From JAGDYD01 sp046536675 (GTDB lineage Archaea > Micrarchaeota > Micrarchaeia > Micrarchaeales > CABMGC01), in the NCBI GenBank assembly GCA_046536675.1, contig JAWDMK010000025.1, forward strand, positions 1 to 9,636: a DNA stretch of 9,636 nucleotides. The letters are read 5' to 3'. The position numbers were made by a program, and so were the translations under genes. Below are positions 1 to 6,263 of the stretch, piece after piece; positions within the stretch are counted from its first letter, which is position 1; the number at the start of each line of letters is the position of its first letter. The notes under the pieces are model-generated. The model saw nothing but the letters and a program-made list of their open reading frames with translations, was not told where the DNA came from and did not search any database.

Positions 1-126
1 GCGCTGCACTATCTTTTGTTCAAAATCACCATATGCAAACTCCCTCTTCTCTATGTTTGTAGGTGCTATTTCTGCATTCCTATAGTATTCTCTTACCTGG
101 CTGAGGATAAACTCCTTAACATCCAT
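1..126 (-). CDS. priS: DNA primase small (catalytic) subunit PriS, N-terminal fragment
   Basis: This is the first 42 codons of a gene that runs off the left edge. I recognise it from a YY-N-AE stretch followed by KREFAYGDF and a terminal VQR, matching the start of archaeal/eukaryotic-type primase small subunits (FFRNYY-NAE-...-LREFA-...-RH in Sulfolobus-type proteins). The family makes RNA/DNA primers for replication together with PriL. The catalytic DxD motif lies beyond the window, so only the N-terminal region can be judged. The ATG at 126 is the likely start. An in-frame TTG at 150 is an alternative, because it sits about 25 nt from the CTTTTAAAG box at 171-179 and would be leaderless. 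The gene diverges from the HAD gene at 202. Confidence 0.72.
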   Translation of the reverse strand, partial: MDVKEFILSQVREYYRNAEIAPTNIEKREFAYGDFEQKIVQR

Positions 127-167
127 ATGCCCACATTCAAATTTCGTCAATTATAATATCCCATAAA

Positions 168-180
168 AACCTTTTAAAGC
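168..180. promoter_or_regulatory. Shared TATA box between priS and the HAD gene
   Basis: The near-palindromic box CTTTTAAAG (171-179) lies in the divergent gap. Its centre is 27 nt before the HAD ATG at 202, which predicts a leaderless transcript on the plus strand. On the minus strand it is about 49 nt from the priS ATG at 126, giving a leader of about 22 nt, or about 25 nt from the alternative TTG at 150. Confidence 0.5.
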
Positions 181-201
181 ATGGCATTTTAGTAATAAAG
201 C

Positions 202-777
202 ATGCGCAACGGCAAATATGTTGTAGGTATAGACTTTGACGGCACGCTGACAGATCTAGACAATGTGTTCAAGAAGCATTTTCCAGTAGATGGACCTCTA
301 GCTGGAATTATTGAAAATATTGTGTTTTTTGCGGCTGATGTATTAAGGCTTGGCCCACACTTTTCAAAAAAAATGCTAAACGATGGTATAAGACTTAACG
401 AAGGCTTAAAGGATCTTATAAACGAGCTAAGAGAAAACGGCGTGGATGTAGTAATTGTGACATCAAACAAGAATATAAAAGAGGTAAAGGAGATCCTTTC
501 AAAGAACGGACTCGAGCTTGAAGTTTTATATTCAAGGCGTGGCGGCAAGAACGGCTTCAAGTTTATAGATATTATACTCGATGACAGCTACAGTGAAATA
601 AAGGAAAAGGTTCTGTGGGAAGGAGGGCATAATTCTATACTCGCAGGCATGCTCAGACTTGTTGGCAGAGACGTTGCCTCATCTCCAACAGAGTTCAAAG
701 AGATACTTAGAAGAGATATGGAGGAAAAGGCTGTAAACGTAAAGACCAACACCTATCCACAAAAGCAAACTATTTAG
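202..777 (+). CDS. HAD-superfamily hydrolase (putative phosphatase)
   Basis: This 191-residue soluble protein has the HAD motifs in order. Motif I is GIDFDGTLTD, with nucleophile and acid D11 and D13. Motif II is VIVTSN, with T87/S88. Motif IV is ILDDS, with D127/D128 binding magnesium. Residues of roughly 20-65 form an insert that is probably a small cap domain. K116 near GGKNGFKF could be the motif III lysine. HAD enzymes of this kind usually remove phosphate from small metabolites or nucleotides; the substrate cannot be told from sequence. The roughly 60 residues after motif IV end in a polar tail. The ATG is favoured because the TATA box at 171-179 is spaced for leaderless initiation there, and the ATG at 181 runs into a stop at once. 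Confidence 0.8.
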   Translation: MRNGKYVVGIDFDGTLTDLDNVFKKHFPVDGPLAGIIENIVFFAADVLRLGPHFSKKMLNDGIRLNEGLKDLINELRENGVDVVIVTSNKNIKEVKEILSKNGLELEVLYSRRGGKNGFKFIDIILDDSYSEIKEKVLWEGGHNSILAGMLRLVGRDVASSPTEFKEILRRDMEEKAVNVKTNTYPQKQTI

Positions 778-957
778 GAATATTTGCAACTTTAAAGTTC
801 AAGTATTAAAATTTGACTCATGTATGAGTCACTTTAAATGCAGATAGGCACTGCACTATCTGAAAGTCAGCATACAAACGTGACGTCATCCCATCCATAA
901 ATGGCATGGGCTTCCAACAGAAAACCAATATAGATCTCATTCTTTCAGCATAAAATT
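778..957. other. Convergent intergenic region with five consecutive palindromes
   Basis: This 180-bp gap lies between the stops of the HAD and permease genes. It holds AACTTTAAAGTT (788-799, perfect 12-bp palindrome) and TGACTCAT-gt-ATGAGTCA (814-831). It also holds CAGATAG (841-847) facing CTATCTG (856-862), with further pairing GCA-c-TGC inside. TGACGTCA (881-888) is a perfect 8-bp palindrome. Last is a hairpin at 890-910, CCCATCCAT against ATGG-c-ATGGG with a 2-nt loop and one bulged C. No convincing ORF is present. It may serve as a bidirectional 3' end, a non-coding RNA or a protein-binding cluster; the sequence does not decide which. Confidence 0.55.
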
Positions 958-2265
958 CTAATCAAATAATTTTATCATGACAGGCTTTTTTCTCTTTATT
1001 TCCTTTAGCATGTAATATATAGCTAGAAGAAGTATGATTAGAATAGCTCCAATCAAAAGGCTCTCTCTGGGCATTCCAAAAAGGAAGGCAAACAGAAATA
1101 TTATTGTGATTATTGTAAGGTAAGGGTATAGGGGCATGGAAAAACTTGCTTTATAGCCGCTTCGCCTAAAGTGTATTAGAGCAAAGCTGGTCATTATATA
1201 AGAGAAGAGAAGGCCGAAATTACTTATAGCAGCAATTGTGTATATGTTCCCAGAAAATAGCATAATAACGCCGATTATCGCAGAGGCTATAACGCTGTTT
1301 ACCGCCACATCGCTTTCTTCATTGTATTTCCTGAAAATTCTTGGCAGAAGCTTATCCTTGCTTATCTGATAAAGCATCCTAGATGAGCTAAGTATCATTG
1401 CTATTGTTGCAGAGGTTGTAGCTATTAATGCACCTATGTCTACAGTGATAAAAAGCCACTGCGGTGCATGTGATTCCTTCAATGCAAAGGAGAGAGGATC
1501 ACCACTTATCTTATATTCTGAAGCAGGCATAAGCGCAAGAAGAGAAAATACAACTAGAACATAAAGGACAAGACTTATCACCGTTGCAAGCGTTATAGCT
1601 TTAGCGGCACCATTTTTACCTCTTATTCTAGAAGTAAATGTTGAGATTGATTGAAAGCCAGAGTATGCAAAGAATATTACCACACTCGCTGAGAAAACAG
1701 AAAGCACAACATTGTTAGGTGCAGAGAAATTTGAGATAGAGAAGGTTTTATTCGACAAAGAAATTGCAAGTGCAGCTAATATAAAAAGCAGCAATATAGA
1801 AACCTTTATCACAACTAAAACAGCGTCTGACTTTGCCGCTTTTTTAATGCCAAGTATATTAAGGATTGAAAGCACAAAGATGAGAATAATCGCAAACGGT
1901 ATGTTAAAAGCATTGCCAAGAGCTAGTATGCTACTAAGATAAGATCCAAAACCCAACGAAATTACAGATATGCTCGTTGCATAGCTAAAAAAGAGTAATA
2001 TTCCTGTTACAAAACCAAGTTCGCTTCCAAAGGCTTTATATACAAAAGAATACGAAGCCCCCACCTCATTAGGCATAAGTGATGAGAGTTCACCTATCTC
2101 TAGGCCAACAAGAATTGCAACAATGCCAACAACTAGAAAGGCTAGCAAAGCATAGCCGCCGGCTATCGCTATCGCTGTACCACTTAAAACAAAAATACCT
2201 GCGCCTATTATTGCACCTAAACCAACTGCAAGTGCAACTGGTATGCTAATCTTTTCTGTCGCCAT
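958..2265 (-). CDS. APC-superfamily amino-acid permease
   Basis: This 435-residue integral membrane protein has about 12 hydrophobic helices. It opens with the APC signature GLGAIIGAGIFVLSG (residues 15-29), the unwound TM1 segment that binds the substrate amino group and carboxylate in this superfamily. Other family features are the GGYALLAF run leading into TM2, the conserved PNEVGASYSF segment near residue 65, and SGFQSISTF around TM6. The family imports or exchanges amino acids or polyamines across the cytoplasmic membrane, driven by protons or antiport; specificity is not readable here. Length is typical. The start is supported by a TATA box centred about 26 nt upstream, so the mRNA is probably leaderless. 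The gene diverges from the XRE-type regulator at 2319 and shares its promoter, so that regulator is a candidate controller. Confidence 0.85.
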   Translation of the reverse strand: MATEKISIPVALAVGLGAIIGAGIFVLSGTAIAIAGGYALLAFLVVGIVAILVGLEIGELSSLMPNEVGASYSFVYKAFGSELGFVTGILLFFSYATSISVISLGFGSYLSSILALGNAFNIPFAIILIFVLSILNILGIKKAAKSDAVLVVIKVSILLLFILAALAISLSNKTFSISNFSAPNNVVLSVFSASVVIFFAYSGFQSISTFTSRIRGKNGAAKAITLATVISLVLYVLVVFSLLALMPASEYKISGDPLSFALKESHAPQWLFITVDIGALIATTSATIAMILSSSRMLYQISKDKLLPRIFRKYNEESDVAVNSVIASAIIGVIMLFSGNIYTIAAISNFGLLFSYIMTSFALIHFRRSGYKASFSMPLYPYLTIITIIFLFAFLFGMPRESLLIGAILIILLLAIYYMLKEIKRKKPVMIKLFD

Positions 2266-2285
2266 CGCTAAGAATAATCCAAAAA

Positions 2286-2301
2286 GAAATTTATATTTAT
2301 A
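2286..2301. promoter_or_regulatory. Bidirectional TATA element, permease/regulator
   Basis: The run AAATTTATATTTATA lies in the 53-bp divergent gap. Read plus, the TTTATATTT core is centred about 25 nt before the regulator ATG (2319). Read minus, TATAAATTT is centred about 26 nt before the permease ATG (2265). One AT-rich element therefore appears to drive two leaderless transcripts. Simultaneous occupancy by two TBP/TFB complexes looks sterically unlikely, which is inference. Confidence 0.6.
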
Positions 2302-2318
2302 CAGTCATCTTAGAAATT

Positions 2319-3206
2319 ATGACGAAGAAGGAGATAGTCAAACAAGTAAAGGAAGTAATAGAAAAGAATGGCTATCTGCAGGTAGCGATTGAGGGCGTGC
2401 ATTCTGCGGTAGACTTAATCGCTGAAAAGAAGGACAAAAAGCTTCTAATTAAGGTTGTAGAGAACATAGATTCGGTTAGCAGAGATGTCGCGCTTGAACT
2501 TTGCAAACTAGCAGACTTTATCGGTGCTCAGCCACTTATAATTGGTGAAAGGTCAAAAAATGTAGTTTTGAGCGAAGACCTGATTTATAAGAGGTTCTCA
2601 ATCAGCTGCATTTCAGCAAAGGGGTTTGAGTATTTGCTTGATGGCTTGCCACAACCAATAGCGGCAAAGGGTATAGGTGCAAAGGTGCGCATAGATGGTA
2701 CAAAATTGAAGGAGATAAGGCAGATAAATAATATAAGCGCAGAAGAGCTTGCCCAAAAAATCAAAATATCAAAGAGTAGTGTATACAGATATGAACACAA
2801 TTATGCATATGTATCATTAGAAGTTGCAAATAGGATAAACAACTTCTTTAAAAGCAGGCTAGATGCAGGAAAAGAAGAGGTTGAGAGTAATATATTATAT
2901 TCAAAAGATAATGAAATGCAGCTTGCAAAGACAAATGTAAGAGCGCTTAGCGTGAAAAGACTACCATTTAATATTATAGCCAAAGGAAAAACAAATTACT
3001 ATGAGATAGCATCAGAAGGTGACATTAGAACACTGGTTAAGAGGGCGGTAGTGCTTAAAGAGATAATGGAGACTTTTAAAAATAATTACTCTTTCTTTGT
3101 GATTGAGTCTGATAAAAAAGAGATAATGAATCTACCTGTCATAAAAAAAGACAAGCTCTATAACATAAGTTCTGAAGCTGAGCTTTTAGAGATTATAATG
3201 AGCTGA
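2319..3206 (+). CDS. Archaeal XRE-type transcriptional regulator with nuclease-like N-terminal domain
   Basis: This 295-residue protein matches the archaea-specific family annotated as putative HTH-type transcriptional regulators. The N-terminal part (about 1-110) has the family pattern VDLIAEK, LLIKVVENIDS, QPLIIGERS and a following Y-R-F-I region, which resembles a PD-(D/E)xK nuclease-like fold of unproven activity. An IDGTKLKEIRQ linker at 125-135 leads into a Cro/C1 helix-turn-helix at about 129-182, with the recognition helix around ISKSSVYRYEH. The C-terminal about 110 residues have no motif I recognise. The ligand and targets of this family are not known to me. The gene diverges from the permease and shares its promoter, so local control and autoregulation are plausible. 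Its stop TGA abuts the stop of the convergent membrane protein. The start is set by the TATA box at 2286-2301. Confidence 0.82.
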   Translation: MTKKEIVKQVKEVIEKNGYLQVAIEGVHSAVDLIAEKKDKKLLIKVVENIDSVSRDVALELCKLADFIGAQPLIIGERSKNVVLSEDLIYKRFSISCISAKGFEYLLDGLPQPIAAKGIGAKVRIDGTKLKEIRQINNISAEELAQKIKISKSSVYRYEHNYAYVSLEVANRINNFFKSRLDAGKEEVESNILYSKDNEMQLAKTNVRALSVKRLPFNIIAKGKTNYYEIASEGDIRTLVKRAVVLKEIMETFKNNYSFFVIESDKKEIMNLPVIKKDKLYNISSEAELLEIIMS

Positions 3207-3866
3207 TCAGCCTCTTCTAAGGTAGTTTGTATCTTTTATAATCTCATCAAAGGAGCTTTGCAGAAGCATAATTCCTGAGATTGCGAATACAGTAATTATT
3301 GTTATAGAAGTTATAAATAATGAGATAACGTTGAAGAGCGGATGATTTAAAAAGTATATAGGAGCTATCAGAAAAGCTGATATCACATATATACTCCATA
3401 TGAATATAGATGCAAGTGCAAGTTCATAAAATTTGTAATCAAACACAAACATTAATATGATGTAAAGGAGCAGCAATACACCCCCTATAGTGAGCAGGAA
3501 CATAATCATGCCTGGATATACAAAGAACACCAAAGGGATTACGCATAGGATTAGGCCTATTATAAATAAAATAAGGAATATCCCGACATGCTTAGAATGT
3601 GCTCTACGCTCATTTGCATTCATAAGCTTAGAAACCTTGTTATGTGCGTTTACTACGCTACCTATTATAACAAATGCAAGCAAAATAAAAAGCAGAAACA
3701 CAACTCCAAATATAGTATAAATGTTAGGTATAAAAAATGCATTAAGAATCAAGAAAAAAGCAAGCCCCACGCTATAAGTTGCAGAAAACATAAGGAAGGA
3801 GAGCCCTAGCGCTTTCTTGTGTTCAAAGACCCAATACTTTTTAATATGAGGTCTTGCATACTTCAT
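3207..3866 (-). CDS. Six-helix integral membrane protein of unknown function
   Basis: I do not recognise a family for this 219-residue protein. It starts with a basic, aromatic segment (MKYARPHIKKYWVFEHKK) and then has about six hydrophobic segments, at roughly 20-45, 50-70, 92-115, 117-140, 148-170 and 180-202. A hydrophilic, basic loop (NAHNKVSKLMNANERRAH) lies at about 73-90 and a charged tail DEIIKDTNYLRRG closes the protein. The architecture resembles DUF4013-like archaeal membrane proteins, but that is only an impression. No catalytic signature is visible. It lies 52 bp downstream of the prepilin peptidase on the same strand but has its own TATA box at 3888-3898, so linkage to the peptidase is not required. 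Confidence 0.75.
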   Translation of the reverse strand: MKYARPHIKKYWVFEHKKALGLSFLMFSATYSVGLAFFLILNAFFIPNIYTIFGVVFLLFILLAFVIIGSVVNAHNKVSKLMNANERRAHSKHVGIFLILFIIGLILCVIPLVFFVYPGMIMFLLTIGGVLLLLYIILMFVFDYKFYELALASIFIWSIYVISAFLIAPIYFLNHPLFNVISLFITSITIITVFAISGIMLLQSSFDEIIKDTNYLRRG

Positions 3867-3887
3867 GAAATCATTTCAATTTTCTTT

Positions 3888-3898
3888 CTATTTAAAAG
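3888..3898 (-). promoter_or_regulatory. TATA box of the six-helix membrane protein
   Basis: On the minus strand CTTTTAAATAG is centred at 3893, 27 nt upstream of the ATG at 3866, the spacing expected for a leaderless transcript. It separates this gene transcriptionally from the peptidase gene just upstream. Confidence 0.5.
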
Positions 3899-3918
3899 TT
3901 TTTAATTCTTTCTAATCA

Positions 3919-4758
3919 CTAAACAAGAATGAGCAGAATAGGATCTCCTATAAGAAGAGATAATATAATCCCTGATAAGATAAATGCTGAAAATGGTATC
4001 GCATTTGTATATACAGGTATTTTCTTCTTGATGTTCTTTAATGCAATTATCGCCTTCCTATCAGCGAGCCTGCCGAAGCCAGGATACCTTGATTTAAAAA
4101 ACATTATATCCTTCTTGCTCATCAGATTTATAGCTATAATGTCATCTTCCCCAAGCCTGCTTGGATAGATCCATGTTATCATGCGCTTGTTCATGCTTGC
4201 TTCAAAGAGAAATATCAATGCTGAGAAAAACGCAATAATTATTATAAACACTATTGGAATAAGTGCTATATGACCAAGTAGGAGATAGACAAGCATAAGG
4301 AGCAATAGGTAAGATATAAACACTACAAATGCCTTCATCACTGATTCTTTTCTAATCTCTGGCTTGCCATTAAGCATATAATAAATCGGAAGCGCTATTA
4401 TTGCCACAATGCCAGAAGAGATGAAAACAGAAAGGATAAAAGGAAGACCTAGCTGTGGTATATTTACAAGAGGCGTTGGTTGTATAGGCAACATTAACGA
4501 CACGAATGCAAGCTCTAGCCCGTCTCCAAGGCCCAGGAAGCCTGCTTTGTATAATATGTAGCTAGCGGCGACAACGAAGGCTGCAATCAGTAGTGAGAGC
4601 TCCAATGTCTTAAGAGGGTAAAAAAAGGTAAAGATAATACCTACAATTATGCTAAGGTATACAAAACTATTTGGTATGCTTCTTTTGTTAAATATATCAA
4701 AATAGGCATAAAGGGTTGCAAATGCTAAAAGCACTAATACCCTTATTACTTCAAGCAT
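3919..4758 (-). CDS. A24-family prepilin/prearchaellin peptidase (FlaK/PibD-like)
   Basis: This is a 279-residue polytopic aspartic protease of the type that cleaves class III signal peptides from pilin-like and archaellin precursors at the cytoplasmic face of the membrane. The two catalytic aspartates are visible. D21 sits in YFDIFNKRSIPN, the canonical D-x4-R-x-IPN element after TM1, and D79 sits in the GxGD motif GLGDG (76-80). A soluble region at about 195-245 and a final helix introduced by IPFSAFILSG match archaeal A24 enzymes with the FlaK C-terminal domain. The reading frame stays open to an ATG at 4863, but those 35 extra codons cover the promoter TATA at 4788-4800 and look non-coding, so I chose the ATG at 4758. 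No pilin or archaellin gene is in the window, so the substrates lie elsewhere. Confidence 0.82.
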   Translation of the reverse strand: MLEVIRVLVLLAFATLYAYFDIFNKRSIPNSFVYLSIIVGIIFTFFYPLKTLELSLLIAAFVVAASYILYKAGFLGLGDGLELAFVSLMLPIQPTPLVNIPQLGLPFILSVFISSGIVAIIALPIYYMLNGKPEIRKESVMKAFVVFISYLLLLMLVYLLLGHIALIPIVFIIIIAFFSALIFLFEASMNKRMITWIYPSRLGEDDIIAINLMSKKDIMFFKSRYPGFGRLADRKAIIALKNIKKKIPVYTNAIPFSAFILSGIILSLLIGDPILLILV

Positions 4759-4944
4759 ATACTCAACATTGAGATTTTGTAGAAAAGATTTAAATATAAT
4801 ATGTGCATTATTATTCTGAAAAATTATGAAATTTTCTGTCGCTATGAATAGAACAATATGCACATGGATTATGCTTAGCGACAGCTATTTCTTGAATAAG
4901 GCTGCCGCATAGGCGCCATAATAATTTTTTTGGGGTGTTTGCCT
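4759..4944. other. Divergent intergenic region with three perfect inverted repeats
   Basis: This 186-bp gap between the peptidase and winged-helix genes contains three exact inverted repeats: ATGTGCAT (4801-4808) with ATGCACAT (4858-4865), CTGTCGCTA (4836-4844) with TAGCGACAG (4876-4884), and CGCATAGGC (4906-4914) with GCCTATGCG (4941-4949). The first two interleave; the third covers the next start codon. A 22-residue ORF (4844-4912) is possible but has no ribosome binding site and no recognisable product. Confidence 0.45.
4788..4800 (-). promoter_or_regulatory. TATA box of the prepilin peptidase
   Basis: ATTATATTTAAAT on the minus strand is centred near 4794, predicting transcription from about 4768 and a leader of about 10 nt before the ATG at 4758. 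The element could also fire rightward toward the winged-helix gene, which would give that gene a leader of about 125 nt. Confidence 0.45.
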
Positions 4945-4949
4945 ATGCG
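4906..4949 (+). promoter_or_regulatory. Inverted repeat covering the start codon of the winged-helix gene
   Basis: CGCATAGGC and GCCTATGCG are exact reverse complements separated by 26 nt. The right arm contains the ATG at 4945, and the loop holds the candidate Shine-Dalgarno GGGGTG at 4932-4937, 7 nt before that ATG. In RNA the stem would bury the start codon; in DNA it could be a spaced operator for the encoded regulator. Which of the two applies cannot be told from sequence. Confidence 0.45.
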
Positions 4950-5295
4950 TGCAGAAAAATATATTGAGTATAAACAAGATGCTGTTTTTAAGGCAGTGGA
5001 GAGAATCAAACTTAGTGAGAAGGAATCTATAATTATAATGGAGATAGGCTATGATCAGATAAAATCTGCATCCGCTTTTGTTGAATATATATTTGAAGAA
5101 TATGGATTCTCTAGAAGCACCGTATGGTACAACCTTAAGAAGCTAAAGAAAAAGGGCATACTCTCTTTCTCTGAAAGGGGAGAAGGCCAAAAACCACTAG
5201 AGCTTACAAGGACTGGCATATCTTTTATGAGGAATATTGCTTATACAAATGCTAGCAAGGCAGCATATGGTATTGCAATAAGCTCAGGCTACTAA
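4945..5295 (+). CDS. Small winged helix-turn-helix DNA-binding protein
   Basis: This 116-residue protein has a central winged HTH. The recognition region is GFSRSTVWYNLKKLKKKGIL (about 54-73), and the wing is formed by SFSERGEGQKPLELTRTG. This is the layout of MarR/PadR-like archaeal regulators. The N-terminal about 30 residues are helical and charged, and the C-terminal tail is short and fairly hydrophobic, possibly a dimer contact. No metal or ligand site is visible. The start at ATG 4945 is preferred over the in-frame TTG at 4930 because GGGGTG lies 7 nt before it and the TTG adds only five residues. Its neighbours are a divergent prepilin peptidase and a downstream aminotransferase with its own TATA box. 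Targets are unknown; self-regulation through the repeat at 4906-4949 is possible. Confidence 0.7.
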   Translation: MRAEKYIEYKQDAVFKAVERIKLSEKESIIIMEIGYDQIKSASAFVEYIFEEYGFSRSTVWYNLKKLKKKGILSFSERGEGQKPLELTRTGISFMRNIAYTNASKAAYGIAISSGY

Positions 5296-5301
5296 TGAGC
5301 A

Positions 5302-5313
5302 CTTATAAATATT
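5302..5313 (+). promoter_or_regulatory. TATA box of the aminotransferase
   Basis: CTTATAAATATT is centred near 5307, just after the stop of the winged-helix gene. It is about 34 nt before the ATG at 5341, so a leader of roughly 8 nt is predicted. It makes the aminotransferase an independent transcription unit. Confidence 0.5.
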
Positions 5314-5340
5314 TTCTATTGCAATTTGTATTGTGGTTTG

Positions 5341-6252
5341 ATGAAGCAGTATATATGGTTCGATGGCAAGTTTGTAGAATTTGAAAAAGCCAAAGTCCAT
5401 GTACTCACCCATTCTTTACAATATGGAAGCGGTATATTCGAAGGAATAAGGGCTTATGCTACAGATAAGGGTCCTGCAATATTCAGACTAAAAGACCATG
5501 TAAACAGGTTCTTCAACAGTGCAAAGATTTATTCAATGAAGCTTCCTTTTGACAATGAAGAAATTAGCAACGCGATAATAGAAACCCTAAGAAAAAACAA
5601 GCTCAATGAAGCGTATATAAGGCCTTTTGCATTTTATAACGATGCAAACATAGGCTTGGATGTAACAGGAAAGAAGATAAGCGTTATCATTGCTACTGTT
5701 CCTCTAAAGACCTATTTCAAAAATAAGGATAAAGGGATAAGCTGTAAGATCTCAGAATGGCATAGGATAAACTCGCTTATACTACCACCACTGGCTAAGG
5801 CTAGCGGCAACTATATAAATTCTATAATCGCTTCACTGGAGGCAAAGGCAAGTGGAGCAGATGAGGCAATACTAACATCAATCCAAGGTTATGTTGCAGA
5901 AGGAGCTGCAGAAAACATCTTTATGGTAAAAGATGGTTTGCTGATAACCCCACCACGCGAAGCCGATATACTTCTTGGCATAACGAGAGACACTGTAATA
6001 AAGATAGCTGAGAACCTTGGCATAGAGGTTATTGAGAGAAATATACATAAGGAAGAGCTCTATACATGCGAAGAACTCTTTTTTGCAGGAACCGCGGCTG
6101 AGATAACGCCAATAGTAAGCGTAGATTCAAGAGTTATAGGAAATGGAAAGATAGGCCCTATTACAAAAACAATAAGTGACAAATATTTTGACATAGTGCA
6201 TGGTAGGGATATACTCTTTAAAGAATGGCTTACTTACATAAATGAGAAATAA
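5341..6252 (+). CDS. ilvE: Branched-chain amino-acid aminotransferase (fold type IV PLP enzyme)
   Basis: This 303-residue cytosolic enzyme of the IlvE/DAAT class transfers the amino group between branched-chain 2-oxo acids and glutamate, the last step of valine, leucine and isoleucine synthesis or the first of their breakdown. Family marks in order are the HSLQYGSGIFEGIRAY substrate-pocket segment (24-39, with R37), RLKDHVNRFF (49-58), the YIRPFAFY strand (92-99), and the PLP-binding lysine K153 in LAKASGNYIN. After these come EGAAENIF (188-194, with the glutamate that contacts the pyridine nitrogen), LLGITR (211-216) and FFAGTAAEITP (247-257). Length is normal for the family. D-amino-acid or aminodeoxychorismate-lyase relatives share the fold, but the FEGIRAY and GTAAEITP motifs favour BCAT. 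The ATG at 5341 is chosen because upstream TTG codons fall within the predicted promoter. No other ilv gene is in the window. Confidence 0.9.
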   Translation: MKQYIWFDGKFVEFEKAKVHVLTHSLQYGSGIFEGIRAYATDKGPAIFRLKDHVNRFFNSAKIYSMKLPFDNEEISNAIIETLRKNKLNEAYIRPFAFYNDANIGLDVTGKKISVIIATVPLKTYFKNKDKGISCKISEWHRINSLILPPLAKASGNYINSIIASLEAKASGADEAILTSIQGYVAEGAAENIFMVKDGLLITPPREADILLGITRDTVIKIAENLGIEVIERNIHKEELYTCEELFFAGTAAEITPIVSVDSRVIGNGKIGPITKTISDKYFDIVHGRDILFKEWLTYINEK

Positions 6253-6263
6253 TCAAAGGTATT

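Noticed and set aside
1..14. CTGCACTATCT shared by the priS fragment and the hairpin at 851-861
   Set aside because: Several 11-mer matches are expected by chance in a window of this size.
814..888. Resemblance of TGACTCA and TGACGTCA to eukaryotic AP-1 and CRE sites
   Set aside because: Those bZIP factors are eukaryotic; short palindromes coincide easily, so only the symmetry is reported.
818..940. Minus-strand ORF of about 40 residues in the palindrome-rich gap
   Set aside because: No ribosome binding site or TATA box at the right distance, unusual composition, and it runs through the palindromes; no recognisable family.
4759..4863. N-terminal extension of the prepilin peptidase to the ATG at 4863
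   Set aside because: The 35 extra codons cover the TATA element at 4788-4800 and lack family similarity; A24 proteins start just before the first helix that carries D-x4-R-x-IPN.
4844..4912. 22-residue ORF upstream of the winged-helix gene
   Set aside because: No Shine-Dalgarno or fitting TATA spacing and no similarity that I recognise; kept only as a note in the intergenic entry.
6251..6263. AATCAAAGGTATTT near the end of the aminotransferase repeated next to tRNA-Glu (9593-9606)
   Set aside because: A single AT-rich 14-mer match in 9.6 kb is close to chance, and the two contexts share nothing else.
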